DNA of 64,000 nucleotides from Marinobacter lipolyticus SM19. Its GTDB lineage: Bacteria > Pseudomonadota > Gammaproteobacteria > Pseudomonadales > Oleiphilaceae. Below are positions 35,701 to 44,746 of this stretch, in pieces (positions within the stretch are counted from its first letter, which is position 1; every line of letters begins with the position of its first letter). The DNA lies in contig NZ_KE007306.1 in assembly GCF_000397065.2 (NCBI RefSeq), positions 1,277,012 through 1,341,011 of the forward strand, given 5' to 3'. Under the pieces are notes generated by a model. It was not told the origin of the DNA, did no database searches, and worked only from the letters and a program-made list of their open reading frames with translations. Made by a program: the position numbers and the translations under genes.

Positions 35701-37155
35701 GTGAAACACGATTGTCATTACCACCCGGGCGACCCCGCCAAGTGGCACTGCGGCGAATGCCAGATTCATTACTGTAGCCGCTGCATGCCCGATGCCGATA
35801 GCCGCAAACGTCACGCCCTTTGCCCACACTGTAGCCGCGTTATGCGCTACCTTGGCGCCGCAACGGAGGCAGTGCCGTTCTGGAACCGGCTCGGAGCTTT
35901 TTTCCGTTACCCGTTCCACACCGACCCGTTGCTGGTCATCGCCATTTGTACCCTGGTGCCGCTGGTGATTCCTGCCAATATTGTCGGGATCATCATCACC
36001 CTGCTGCTGGCCGTGGCACTGCTGAAATACACCTACGCGGTCATCAACCACACCGCCGAAGGCCATATGAAGCCGCCACCACTGGCGGTCGCCTTTACCG
36101 GCAGCGGTTTTGACATCGTCATCCTGCAGTTGCTGGTTTTTGCCCTGATGGGGGGACTGGTGGGCGCCGCCGCCATGATTGGCGGGCCGCTACTGATGAT
36201 GCTGGTGCTGGCGTTCGTCATACTCGCCCTGCCCGCCAGCATCATGGTGCTGGCCATGGAGCGCTCGGTGGGCGCCGCGGTGAATCCGATGAACCTGGCG
36301 GTTTTGATTTCCCGCATTGGCACCCCCTACTTCCTGCTCTACGGTTACCTCATACTACTGACCCTGGCCTCCGGCGCCGCCCAGGACTTTGCGGTCAACC
36401 ATTTCCCGCTGTGGTTCTCCCAGCCCCTGGCCGGCTTCCTGAACAGTACCTTTACCCTGATCCTGTTTCATATGCTGGGTTACCTGTTGTTCCAGTATCA
36501 GGAAGAACTGGGATTCGCCAGCGACTTTCAGGAAACAGAGGATGAAACACCTTCTCATAAAAAGGACCGGAGCGTCCGCCTGGATGCCGACATCGACATG
36601 AACCTCAAGGACGGCAACTACGACCGCGTTCACGCCATGCTGAAGGAAGCCCTGACGAAGGATCCCCACAACAGCCAGCGTCTTGGCCAGTTCTACCAGC
36701 TCCTGGACGCCCGTAACGATACCGCCGAATTGTACCGTTCTCACCCGCGACTGCTGGGATGGCTCGCTGCCCGCAATGACGGTGACGGCATCGCCCGGTT
36801 GCTGGAAACCCTGGAAAGAACGCAACCCGGCTTCCGCCTGGATGACCCGGAACTGGCGGTGCAATGCGCGCGGGCATTATATAACCGCGGCCACTTCAAG
36901 CCGCTGCTGAAGCTGATGCAGGACTTCCACAAACGTTTCCCGGGAAGCAACGAACTGGCGCCCGCCTATATCCTGGTGGCCCAGGCCCTGGCCAACGGCC
37001 TGAATCAGTGGGAAAAGGCCACGGCCTTTCTCAACTATGTCCAGAAACGCTGCGTGAATCACCCGGTGCACGAACAGATTGCGACTTACCTCAAGCAGGC
37101 AGAAAAACGGGAGCCGTTGAAGGGCCCGAAGGCGTCGTTCCTGGTGGAAGAGTAA
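35701..37155 (+). CDS. Zinc-finger/multispanning membrane/TPR-like protein of unknown function
   Basis: 484 residues from a GTG with AGG 6 bases upstream; a TTG at 35695 would add two residues. Region 1, about 4-45, has paired Cys/His residues (HYHPGD, WHCGECQ, CSRC, LCPHC) like a B-box or other treble-clef zinc finger. Region 2, about 70-280, has five to six hydrophobic segments. Region 3, about 290-480, is soluble and helical with TPR-like repeats (AMLKEALTKDPHNSQRL; QCARALYNRGHFKPLLKLM; ILVAQALANGLNQWEKA). An unusual domain order that I do not recognise as a named family. An inner membrane adaptor or assembly factor would be a guess. Confidence 0.75.
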   Translation: MKHDCHYHPGDPAKWHCGECQIHYCSRCMPDADSRKRHALCPHCSRVMRYLGAATEAVPFWNRLGAFFRYPFHTDPLLVIAICTLVPLVIPANIVGIIITLLLAVALLKYTYAVINHTAEGHMKPPPLAVAFTGSGFDIVILQLLVFALMGGLVGAAAMIGGPLLMMLVLAFVILALPASIMVLAMERSVGAAVNPMNLAVLISRIGTPYFLLYGYLILLTLASGAAQDFAVNHFPLWFSQPLAGFLNSTFTLILFHMLGYLLFQYQEELGFASDFQETEDETPSHKKDRSVRLDADIDMNLKDGNYDRVHAMLKEALTKDPHNSQRLGQFYQLLDARNDTAELYRSHPRLLGWLAARNDGDGIARLLETLERTQPGFRLDDPELAVQCARALYNRGHFKPLLKLMQDFHKRFPGSNELAPAYILVAQALANGLNQWEKATAFLNYVQKRCVNHPVHEQIATYLKQAEKREPLKGPKASFLVEE

Positions 37156-37187
37156 ACAGCCGCTACCACCAGGCCGATATAGGAAAT

Positions 37188-37370
37188 TGTGGGGTGGGGC
37201 TTTCCAAAACCCTGCGGAGCCATGGGTGAAGAGCTAAGTGCTCTTCACGGGCAGGCCATGGACGGCCTGCCCAGGACCCTCGCTGCGACGCAGGAGCAAT
37301 AAGCAGTGAGGGGCGGAGCGGAGCGTACAGGGATGTATTCACAGCGTGTTTTGGAAAGCCCCACCCCACA
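37188..37370. repeat. Inverted-repeat interspersed element, 183 bp, with nested hairpins
   Basis: The ends are perfect 23-bp inverted repeats: 37188-37210 (TGTGGGGTGGGGCTTTCCAA...) and 37348-37370. Inside are two further perfect hairpins: GTGAAGAGC/GCTCTTCAC at 37226-37248 and GGGCAGGCC/GGCCTGCCC at 37249-37272. There is no open frame with coding character and no transposase. It fills the spacer between two convergent genes and could also end transcription from both. The structure fits a MITE, REP-type or integron-like non-autonomous element. Other copies would be expected elsewhere in the genome; I see none in this window. Confidence 0.8.
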
Positions 37371-37384
37371 CTTTTCGTACACCC

Positions 37385-38833
37385 TCAGTTAGCCGGTAAC
37401 AACTGCCGGTAGTGACGGGCTTTCGGACTCATCTGGCGTTTTTCGAGTTCTTCCACCAGTAGCCGGCAGGCCTCGCCGGTCAGTAAATCATCACCGGTGC
37501 TGCGCAAGCGCTCAAAGGCCTTTTCTGCGGACTTAAGATCATCATGGCGCAGGCTGGTGAACAGAACCCGATTGTGATCTTCAGCGGCCAAAGGTGAATA
37601 CCCTTCGCCTTTACTGAGGTACTCCTGCCAGACTTCCACCAGGCGTTCCGGCTGGCGGCGGCTGATGGTTTCGTTCATCAGTTCGCGGGTTCGATCCCGG
37701 TATTCCGGTAAGTCTGGTCGCAGTTTCGCCAGCTGATACAAGTGTTCCAGAAGAATGGGGCGATCGGGGTAGCGCTCCCACAGGGCCTCAAACTGACGGC
37801 GGGCCACCTCGAACTCCATACGCCCGAGGCTGCCCATGGCCTGGGCGTATGCGGTGGTGAAACGCGCGTCCTGTTCTTCCTCTTCCGGCTCGAAAAACGC
37901 TTCACGAACCTGCAACACACTTCGCCCCAGCAACCACACCAAGGCCGCCCCGCCAATCAGCCCACCGGCGTGGGCCATGTAGGCGATCCCGGTGGCGCCG
38001 GCAAACCAGTAATCGTAGATTTCCTTACCGAGCCAGACCGGCAGGATTGCCAACGCCGGTGCCCGGAAATAATTGAAGTAAACGCCAATAAAGTAGAAAA
38101 AGCGGATTTTCTGCAAGCCGTAGATGGCTACGTACATCCCCATCAGCCCGGAAATGGAACCGGAGGCGCCGACCAAAGGTACCGGGCTGCCCAGGGAAAA
38201 GGCGGTAAACACCAGCCCCGACAGGACACCACATAGCAGGTACGCCAACAGGTAACGACCCGCCCCCAGGGCTTTTTCCACGGTAAACCCCAGCAGAAAC
38301 AGGAACAGCAGGTTACCGATGATGTGGCCCCAACCACCGTGTAGGAACTGGTAGGTAACCAGGGTGTACAGGGATAATTCCGCAGGCACCAGTCCCAGCT
38401 GATTGGAGCTGAGACGATCGATATAGCGGGTCTGGATTGCTGTGCGCTGCTCAAGCCATTGCTGCCGGTCGGCGGGCGCCCACAGCAGCTCCCGGTTTTC
38501 CCGCATGTACTGGTAAAACTCGGGATTTACCAACAGGCTGACCGCTACCCAGACCTCTTCACCGGATTCCCGCACCCGCTGAAAATCCTGTAATTCCAGA
38601 ATACGCTCAGACTCGCCCTCAAAACGGATCTCCCGTTGCAGGTAGTCTTCATAGACCGGCGCTTCCAGTGCCGCCAGATCAGACGCCAGGTATTCTTTAA
38701 TCGCCCCCTCCATCAAACGGCTGTCACCGCCCTGGTAAAACAGGAAAACGAGCAGGCAGGTCACGATCAGGCCCAGGGTCGCCCAGGGTGGTCGGCGCCA
38801 GTTAACGGCGTTCTCAGCGGGAATAATCAGCAT
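37385..38833 (-). CDS. Rhomboid family intramembrane serine protease
   Basis: 482 residues, with a rhomboid core in the middle. The catalytic Ser is in the GASGSISGLMGMY segment and the catalytic His in HAGGLIGGAAL. The first hydrophobic segment is near 20-36, then a soluble loop to about 155 with the conserved THxFxH-like region replaced by VTYQFLHGGWGHIIGNLLF. Five or six membrane helices follow. A C-terminal cytoplasmic region of ~160 residues is helical and TPR-like. It should cut membrane proteins within or near the bilayer. The inverted-repeat element lies immediately downstream. Confidence 0.9.
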   Translation of the reverse strand: MLIIPAENAVNWRRPPWATLGLIVTCLLVFLFYQGGDSRLMEGAIKEYLASDLAALEAPVYEDYLQREIRFEGESERILELQDFQRVRESGEEVWVAVSLLVNPEFYQYMRENRELLWAPADRQQWLEQRTAIQTRYIDRLSSNQLGLVPAELSLYTLVTYQFLHGGWGHIIGNLLFLFLLGFTVEKALGAGRYLLAYLLCGVLSGLVFTAFSLGSPVPLVGASGSISGLMGMYVAIYGLQKIRFFYFIGVYFNYFRAPALAILPVWLGKEIYDYWFAGATGIAYMAHAGGLIGGAALVWLLGRSVLQVREAFFEPEEEEQDARFTTAYAQAMGSLGRMEFEVARRQFEALWERYPDRPILLEHLYQLAKLRPDLPEYRDRTRELMNETISRRQPERLVEVWQEYLSKGEGYSPLAAEDHNRVLFTSLRHDDLKSAEKAFERLRSTGDDLLTGEACRLLVEELEKRQMSPKARHYRQLLPAN

Positions 38834-39107
38834 AGGCGGTCACAATTCATCATAATCTGTCCCTGAAACAGTGTTTTTTACCACAGCAAGGCCAGCTTTT
38901 CGCGCTCAAATGAAAGTCAGGGTAGTTCACAACCCCATAATTGGAAGGCTGTCACACCAGATTCACACAAATGCCATTCAATCGGGGCAACCGGTAAGGC
39001 GTGATCCACCCGTTATCGACCATTCGCCAATTGCCGTTGTTCCCGGCCACGCCAATAGTAGTCAGGAACAACAAGAAAAACCGGATACTGGAAACAAGGA
39101 CACTGAC

Positions 39108-39551
39108 ATGACCGTACTCGTATTGGACAACCCGGAAATGCTGGCAAGGGCCGCTGTGGAAGCCGGCCTTATCATGTCTGCTGCGACTGACAACAGTCCC
39201 CACAAGCCGCACCGGATGCGTTTTCACTATGGATTTAACAAGCACACCCTGGACAACCAGGATGTGGAGATTCTGCGACAGCATGCGGTCTATTTACGCC
39301 AACAACCCGGTGCCCGCATTCATATCCACGGCCACTCGGATAATTTCGGTGCCGAAGACTATAACTGCTTCCTGTCTCGCCTCAGAGCCACTGCGGCTGC
39401 CCGCCAGCTGATGCAGGAGGGTGTCAGGGAATCCCAGATTGTTATCAGTGGCTGGGGCAGCACAAGGCCGCTGGCGCGACCTGAAGACCGGGCAGCAAAC
39501 CGCCGCCTTGAGCTTGAGTACCTGACCCAGGAAATGGCGAGGGCACTCTGA
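39108..39551 (+). CDS. OmpA-domain (peptidoglycan-binding) protein without visible signal peptide
   Basis: 147 residues. Residues about 45-140 form an OmpA C-terminal domain: FHYGFNKHTLDNQDVEILRQ, HIHGHSDNFGAEDYNCFLSR and NRRLELEYL at the end, with the conserved Asp and Arg of the diaminopimelate site (HSD; SRLRA). The start at 39108 has AAGGA 7 bases upstream. The frame is open back to 38871, but the extra residues look non-coding. No signal peptide or lipobox is seen in either version, so how it reaches the periplasm is unclear. Confidence 0.78.
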   Translation: MTVLVLDNPEMLARAAVEAGLIMSAATDNSPHKPHRMRFHYGFNKHTLDNQDVEILRQHAVYLRQQPGARIHIHGHSDNFGAEDYNCFLSRLRATAAARQLMQEGVRESQIVISGWGSTRPLARPEDRAANRRLELEYLTQEMARAL

Positions 39552-39617
39552 GGATCTACCTGCAAGCGAGGTGACCGCCGGGAGCCTCAGTGAGCGGCCT
39601 TGGGCCCGAGTCTTCCT

Positions 39618-40019
39618 TCAGCTATAGATCTGAAACACATTCCAGAACAAAAGCAACGCCGTCACAAGGATCGCCAGCCAGGTGAGGGCTATGCCCGCCA
39701 TCCTGGCTTTGTGCGTACCCCCACGGCCATTGATCATGCCCCAGGCATGCAGAACGCGCCCGACAACGAGCGCCATGCCCGACCAGTAGACCAGAACCCC
39801 GGGCACGCCATTGAGTTCGGCCAGGCCCAGCATAATGAGCCCTAGCGGCGCATACTCCACCAGGTTGGCATGGGCCCGCACGGCGGCTTCAAAATCCCGG
39901 TCATCGGTTACCCCCATGCCTTTCTGGTATTTCAGGCGATAGCGAACCACATGGGTCGACAACACCAACAACAGCAGCCCGATAACAGCCGCAAATACCG
40001 CAGTAACAGGTACTATCAT
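39618..40019 (-). CDS. MAPEG family membrane protein
   Basis: 133 residues with four hydrophobic segments. The block RAHANLVEYAPLGLIMLGLAE is the MAPEG signature (membrane-associated proteins in eicosanoid and glutathione metabolism), and RVLHAWGM near the C terminus is also typical. Bacterial members are often assigned glutathione S-transferase activity, which is not proven for this type. It follows the GlsB-like gene by 2 bases in the same direction, so they are likely an operon. Confidence 0.88.
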   Translation of the reverse strand: MIVPVTAVFAAVIGLLLLVLSTHVVRYRLKYQKGMGVTDDRDFEAAVRAHANLVEYAPLGLIMLGLAELNGVPGVLVYWSGMALVVGRVLHAWGMINGRGGTHKARMAGIALTWLAILVTALLLFWNVFQIYS

Positions 40020-40021
40020 GC

Positions 40022-40264
40022 TCAGGCCTTCTTGATGGCGCTGACGACAGCCAGGAGCAGAACCGCGCCGACGGTGGCTGTTACCAGTTCACCCACAGCC
40101 CCTTGAGCCGCCAGCCCTAGCAGACGGAAGACAAAGCCGCCGATAAAAGAGCCCACAATGCCGATACCGATATTGGCCAGTACTCCAAAGCCACGGCCCT
40201 TCATGATCAGGCCGGCCAACCAGCCAGCAACACCACCGATGATCAAAAACAGAATCAGATTCAT
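40022..40264 (-). CDS. GlsB/YeaQ/YmgE family stress-response membrane protein
   Basis: 80 residues with three glycine-rich membrane segments: LILFLIIGGVAGWLAGLIMKG, then GVLANIGIGIVGSFIGGFVF, then VGAVLLLAVVSAI. This is the transglycosylase-associated (GlsB/YeaQ) family, a small inner membrane protein often induced by stress; molecular function unknown. A GGGAGAGG stretch precedes the ATG. Located just before the MAPEG gene. Confidence 0.9.
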   Translation of the reverse strand: MNLILFLIIGGVAGWLAGLIMKGRGFGVLANIGIGIVGSFIGGFVFRLLGLAAQGAVGELVTATVGAVLLLAVVSAIKKA

Positions 40265-40348
40265 AACACGCCTCTCCCTGCCTTTCGGACGAATTGTTCA
40301 GATTCCGAAAGACTGCCCTGTTTTCTGTTCTGCTTCAAGAACATCCGA

Positions 40349-41050
40349 TCACGACATGGCGGAAATAGCGGCTTCCATCTCTCGATGGCAGCGCGCCATC
40401 AGCTCGGGAATATCAGCCGTGGTCAGACCGGAGGTTTCAATGGGAGGAAGAACCCGGATCGATACCGGCTCGCGACGACCGAGCCAGCCGAGGGTGCCAT
40501 CCTTATACTGACTGGCACACACCATGGTGATAGGGGCACCAGAAGCCACGGCAGCGTGGAACGCGCCTTTCTTGAATTTTTGTAGCCCGCGCCCGCGACT
40601 ACGGGTGCCTTCCGGAAAGATCCACAGACTTTTGCGTTCCTTTACGATGGCGTCGCTGGTCACCTGCATCACCGCAACGGCTTTATGGGAACGGGCACGA
40701 TCAAGAACCACATTCCCGCCAAGCCAGAATATCTGACCGAAAAAAGGGATCCAGACCAACGACAATTTGCCAACAGTCACCGTTCGGGGCGGCAACAGGT
40801 CCCCCATCACAAACAGATCGTCGTTGTGTTGATGGTTGGCAATGACAACCGTTGGTCGGTCTCGGGGGATGTTCTCCTGCCCGCTCAGCGGTCGTTCCAT
40901 CCCCAGAATAAAACGTCCAACCCGGCCGACCACACACCCGAATAACCGGTTATTGTCTGGATTGAATGGTCGCGCAACATAGAGCAACAGCGCTATAGCA
41001 CAAATAACCGGCACACTCAGCCAGGCCAGGAATTTTCTCAAAGCACCCAT
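40349..41050 (-). CDS. 1-acyl-sn-glycerol-3-phosphate acyltransferase (PlsC family)
   Basis: 233 residues. The HX4D catalytic motif is in NHQHNDDLF (about 72-80) and the glycerol-phosphate-binding FPEGTRSRG follows (about 145-153). The N terminus has a membrane helix, LSVPVICAIALLLYVA. It transfers a second acyl chain to lysophosphatidic acid at the inner membrane in phospholipid synthesis. Downstream of, and in the same direction as, the sortase operon, but 45 bases separate them, so coupling is uncertain. Confidence 0.9.
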   Translation of the reverse strand: MGALRKFLAWLSVPVICAIALLLYVARPFNPDNNRLFGCVVGRVGRFILGMERPLSGQENIPRDRPTVVIANHQHNDDLFVMGDLLPPRTVTVGKLSLVWIPFFGQIFWLGGNVVLDRARSHKAVAVMQVTSDAIVKERKSLWIFPEGTRSRGRGLQKFKKGAFHAAVASGAPITMVCASQYKDGTLGWLGRREPVSIRVLPPIETSGLTTADIPELMARCHREMEAAISAMS

Positions 41051-41095
41051 GAAACAACCCGTCTACGTAATTTTGCGCACAAGTGTAAGCCATAC

Positions 41096-41707
41096 TCATA
41101 GCCCCGCGACAGTGTCAATTTGTACGGGATCATGTTCATTACCACCAACCGGAGGATGGCTGGATCTGGCTTCCACCACGTAACGCAGGGGACCACGGTT
41201 ATCGAAACTGTCAAAAGGAAAACAGGTGACCAGTAGCAGGGTGTCGTCATCAAGCAGGCCGGTGTCAATCCGCTCATAACGACTGTCAACAACACGGACA
41301 TTATCGACCCGATAACCGTACCAGCGACCAGAACGCGTCTGCAGCTTCAGTTCACTTCCCTGCTCCAGGTGGCGCAGGCTACTGAAATGGGTATCCCGAT
41401 GGCCGGCAATCACCACCGGTCCCGGCCCGGCAGCGTTACCCAGCACCTGCCCCGGGCCAAACGCCAGACTCTCGCCATGAGCACCCTCCAACACAATCAT
41501 CGACTGACCCAGTTCCGGCAATGACAGCCGGGCCACTGGCCAAGTGTCGGCCCAGGGCCAGGGGCGGGTCTCGGTCTGCCGAGCCTGACTCTCGGCCCAG
41601 GCCAGTTCCAGCAACTCCTGGGCCACCACGGCCTTGAAGGGAATCCACAATCCGGCGGTCAGAATCGTGGCGGACATCATCACCATTAACAGGAACAGGC
41701 GGGTCAT
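41096..41707 (-). CDS. Class GN sortase of the proteobacterial dedicated sortase system
   Basis: 203 residues. An N-terminal membrane anchor (about 4-20) and the sortase catalytic triad are visible: His in VIAGHRDTHFSS (about 101), Cys in LLLVTCFPFD (about 161) and Arg in LRYVVEAR (about 177). Sortases cut a C-terminal sorting signal and join the protein to another acceptor; in Gram-negative bacteria a single dedicated target is the rule. The ATG overlaps the stop of the target gene (ATGA), so the pair is co-translated. Acceptor unknown. Confidence 0.9.
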   Translation of the reverse strand: MTRLFLLMVMMSATILTAGLWIPFKAVVAQELLELAWAESQARQTETRPWPWADTWPVARLSLPELGQSMIVLEGAHGESLAFGPGQVLGNAAGPGPVVIAGHRDTHFSSLRHLEQGSELKLQTRSGRWYGYRVDNVRVVDSRYERIDTGLLDDDTLLLVTCFPFDSFDNRGPLRYVVEARSSHPPVGGNEHDPVQIDTVAGL

Positions 41708-43839
41708 GAGAACACCCTCCGATGGACCATCAGCGCCGCCGACGAGAACATAAGACCCAGCAACCCCAGAGCGACCAGCAACGGCGAGAGGGTGGCGGTC
41801 TGGGGATAGCGCAACATGCCGGGCTGGCTTCCGGTGGGCAGCAGGGTGGACAAGTGGTCGGTCTCCAGAGCCGTACCGGTATCCCGGATCGGGGTCTTGT
41901 CCAGCGCCACGAAACTTGTGTAACGGGTCATCAACTGATGATTCAGGGCAAGCGTGGTGACTGCCCGCCGGGTGTCCTCATCCACTTGGCCAGACAGACC
42001 GGTGTCCAGCAGGCTGTCGATTTTCTCCCGCGCCCAGTAGCGATGCAGGCCCTTGCCAGGAGCGGCCTGCCCCAAGTCCAGGGATTGCTGCCAGCGGCTG
42101 CCATCGGGCAGCCGGCCAGATACTGCCAGCTCACCACGGGCGGCCCCGCCCCGGGTCACCTGCACCATGGGTTCACCCTTGAACAGGTCACCGGTTCGTC
42201 TGGGAAAACTCTCTGACGCAGCTTGCTGATCCGGCCACGAGGCCCGGATATCGGTCAGTACCGGTGACTGCATCTTACCGAACAGCTCATCCAGCGGCCC
42301 GGACACATCTCCCAGATCGCTGATGGCGGTATAGGTACCACGGCCATAACGGGCCGCCTCGCGCATGAAATGCATATTCGGCGCCGAGCCTATGCCAACA
42401 GTGAACAGTCGGCTGCTGCCCAGTTGTTGACGGATCTTTGCAAATAGCGCCGCCTCGTTCCCGACCGCACCGTCGGTGATGAACACCACCTGTCGCACAT
42501 GCTCGTTGACGCTCTCTTCAACCTGCTCTTCGCCCCCCTTCCCCAAGGCAACATCCAGTGCCGAGGCCATTTCCGTACCGCCATCAGCGGTCAATTCGCG
42601 GACGTAACGCCTGGCCTGATTCAGGTTGTAACTGTCGGCGGGCACCGCTTGCCGGTGCAGACTGCTGGTCTGACTGTTGAACTGGATGACATTGAAGCGG
42701 TCCGCCGGCCCGAGGGTGTCCAGTCCCCGCAACAGCGAGGCGCGGGCCTGACGGATGGATTGGCCGGCCATGGAACCGGAGGTGTCGATCACGAAGATCA
42801 GCTCACGGGGCAACTGGCGATCCTGTGCCAGGCCCGGTACCAGTAGGGCCAACAGGTAGTCCTCTCCCTGCCACTGCTCATGGAATACGGCAGCAGAGGG
42901 CTCCTGCCCTCGTACTGGTGCCCAGCGCACCACCAGGTCCCGGTCCATCAGGATGTCACCCTCGTCCGGGGTAACCGTTACCGCGTCGCCGTTCCAGGTG
43001 CTGGTAAGACCGTGGGTCGGGCTGGTCACCGTGGCCACCGGCAGCCCGGCGTTGATCACCAGTTCCACCTTCGCCCGGTGACTGTTCGGGCCCATATCTT
43101 CCGGCAACACGGTAAAAGGGCTGATCTTGTCAGCATCAGGCACTTGAGTGGTAGGCGTAGCCCAGCCACCCTGCCATTGCTTCGGCCCGTCGGCGATGGG
43201 CGCGCCCGGCATGTAACGGGGCGTCAGGGTGGTCGGCAGTCGCAGTTCGAACTCACCGGACTGGTAGCGCACCGCCTGTTGGTAGTGCAGTTCAACACTG
43301 ACCGTCTCTCCCGGTGGGATGTTGGCCAGACGAGTGGTGAACAGGTTGGGCCGCTGCTGGTCCACGCGGGCAGCCCTGCGCCCCTCCTTCTTGGCCCGGT
43401 CGTACTGCCGTTTGGCTTCGGCGCGCTCCTTGATCTCACCCACAATCACCCGCTCTCCGGCGGTCATGGTCAGGGCATAGACACTGGCGTTCTCCGGCAG
43501 CGGGAACACGAAGACACCCTCCCTCCATTGCTGACTGGTGTTCTCGAAGCTCTGACGCAGGCGGGTATCAGCGATCAGACCGCTGACCGTGACCCGGTAT
43601 TCGGTGGTCAGCAGGGTAGCCGGCTCCTGCCATTGGCCTTCACTGTCGACAAAGTGGAAAGCACCGGCGCCCTCAGACTGGCCGGGAGCCTCCAGGGCTT
43701 CCGCCATCATCGAATGACTGGCGAGCATCAGCAGGAAGGCCAGCCAGAGGCTGATCCCTTCCATACAGCGGATGGCACGACGTGCGATCGGGCGAGGGGC
43801 CGCACTGCGGGATGGGGTTGCTACAGCACTGGTCAGCAT
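41704..43839 (-). CDS. Marine proteobacterial sortase target protein (VIT-VWA)
   Basis: 711 residues. Long N-terminal leader with the hydrophobic core at about 31-47 and a cut near MAEA. A VIT domain at about 62-195, then a VWA domain at about 345-520 with the metal-site DTSGS in LIFVIDTSGSMAG. The C terminus has a hydrophobic segment (LSPLLVALGLLGLMFSSAAL) and a basic tail (HRRVFS) preceded by a YPQTAT sequence that fits a sortase sorting signal; LLPTGS is another candidate. It should be exported, cut by the neighbouring sortase and fixed to the cell surface. AAGGA lies 8 bases before the ATG. Confidence 0.9.
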   Translation of the reverse strand: MLTSAVATPSRSAAPRPIARRAIRCMEGISLWLAFLLMLASHSMMAEALEAPGQSEGAGAFHFVDSEGQWQEPATLLTTEYRVTVSGLIADTRLRQSFENTSQQWREGVFVFPLPENASVYALTMTAGERVIVGEIKERAEAKRQYDRAKKEGRRAARVDQQRPNLFTTRLANIPPGETVSVELHYQQAVRYQSGEFELRLPTTLTPRYMPGAPIADGPKQWQGGWATPTTQVPDADKISPFTVLPEDMGPNSHRAKVELVINAGLPVATVTSPTHGLTSTWNGDAVTVTPDEGDILMDRDLVVRWAPVRGQEPSAAVFHEQWQGEDYLLALLVPGLAQDRQLPRELIFVIDTSGSMAGQSIRQARASLLRGLDTLGPADRFNVIQFNSQTSSLHRQAVPADSYNLNQARRYVRELTADGGTEMASALDVALGKGGEEQVEESVNEHVRQVVFITDGAVGNEAALFAKIRQQLGSSRLFTVGIGSAPNMHFMREAARYGRGTYTAISDLGDVSGPLDELFGKMQSPVLTDIRASWPDQQAASESFPRRTGDLFKGEPMVQVTRGGAARGELAVSGRLPDGSRWQQSLDLGQAAPGKGLHRYWAREKIDSLLDTGLSGQVDEDTRRAVTTLALNHQLMTRYTSFVALDKTPIRDTGTALETDHLSTLLPTGSQPGMLRYPQTATLSPLLVALGLLGLMFSSAALMVHRRVFS

Positions 43840-43966
43840 CGTTGGATTCCTTTCTTTTTTGTGAATCGTGATGCTGATTTCAACCCATGGAAGCGATCAT
43901 CCTGTGTCAGAATCTGGCGGTGCGGCGGCCAATTATGATGAATTATGGCAAAGGCGCCCCGTTTCC

Positions 43967-43995
43967 TTGTGATCGTGCGTCAGCGTGATTAAATA
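43967..43995 (+). promoter_or_regulatory. Candidate sigma-70 promoter for the sortase-system regulator genes
   Basis: TTGTGA (43967-43972) and TAAATA (43990-43995) are separated by 17 bases, 46 bases before the response regulator ATG. Just before the ATG the 9-mer GAAAGGACA occurs twice, giving two ribosome-site copies. The opposite gene's promoter must lie in the same 202-base spacer. Confidence 0.4.
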
Positions 43996-44041
43996 GACGC
44001 TGCACATTACCTGTACTCGCCGGAAAGGACAGAAAGGACAC

Positions 44042-44743
44042 ATGAAGCGGCACATAGTCTTGATTGAGGACGAACCCGCCATTCGCGAAAACTACCGGGA
44101 TGCCTTTGAGCGCCGTGGCTACCGCGTGTCCGCCTATGGTGACCGAGCCAGTGCCTTCCAGGTGCTGCGTCACAGCCTGCCGGATCTGGCCATCATCGAT
44201 GTGGGATTGGGAGATGAGCCAGAGGGCGGCTTCACCCTGTGCCAGGACCTGAGGAACTTGTCCAAGACCCTGCCGATCATTTTTCTCACGGCGCGGGACA
44301 GCGACATTGATTCGGTCCATGGGCTGCGCCTGGGGGCGGACGACTATGTCACCAAGGACATGAGCCTGGATCACCTACTGGCGCGTGTTACCGCCCTGCT
44401 CCGCCGGGCCGATGCCTGGGCGGAGGCGTTGAAAAAACCCGACGAAGTGCTCCAGCGGGGCAAGCTGACTCTGAACGTGGACCGCATGACGGCTGACTGG
44501 GAAAACCAGCCGGTCGACCTGACGGTCACCGAATTCTGGATGCTCCACTCCCTGGTCCAGCATCCGGGCCACGTACGCAGCCGCGACCAGCTGATGGAAG
44601 CCGCCAGCACCGTGCTGGACGACAACACCGTGACGTCCCACATCAAACGCATACGTCGCAAGTTCGTGCAGATCGACAGCAACTTTGACGGTATACAGAC
44701 CGCCTACGGCATGGGGTATCGCTGGAATGCCCATGAGGTCTGA
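44042..44743 (+). CDS. pdsR: Dedicated sortase system response regulator (OmpR family)
   Basis: 233 residues. REC domain at 1-115 with acidic EDE at 9-11, phospho-acceptor Asp53 (LAIIDVGLG) and Lys in DYVTKDMS; an OmpR/PhoB winged helix at about 140-230 (VTEFWMLHSLVQHPGHVRSR; TSHIKRIRRKF). Placement next to the sortase and VIT/VWA genes and before the PdsS-type kinase fits the TIGRFAM-defined regulator of the dedicated sortase system. It should control transcription of the sortase operon that diverges from it. GAAAGGACAC precedes the ATG. Confidence 0.88.
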   Translation: MKRHIVLIEDEPAIRENYRDAFERRGYRVSAYGDRASAFQVLRHSLPDLAIIDVGLGDEPEGGFTLCQDLRNLSKTLPIIFLTARDSDIDSVHGLRLGADDYVTKDMSLDHLLARVTALLRRADAWAEALKKPDEVLQRGKLTLNVDRMTADWENQPVDLTVTEFWMLHSLVQHPGHVRSRDQLMEAASTVLDDNTVTSHIKRIRRKFVQIDSNFDGIQTAYGMGYRWNAHEV

Positions 44744-44746
44744 GCC

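Noticed and set aside
38871..39107. Longer N terminus for the OmpA-domain protein
   Set aside because: No ribosome site, composition looks non-coding, and AAGGA points to the ATG at 39108.
42880..43938. 352-codon open frame on the + strand
   Set aside because: Antisense shadow of the VIT/VWA target gene.
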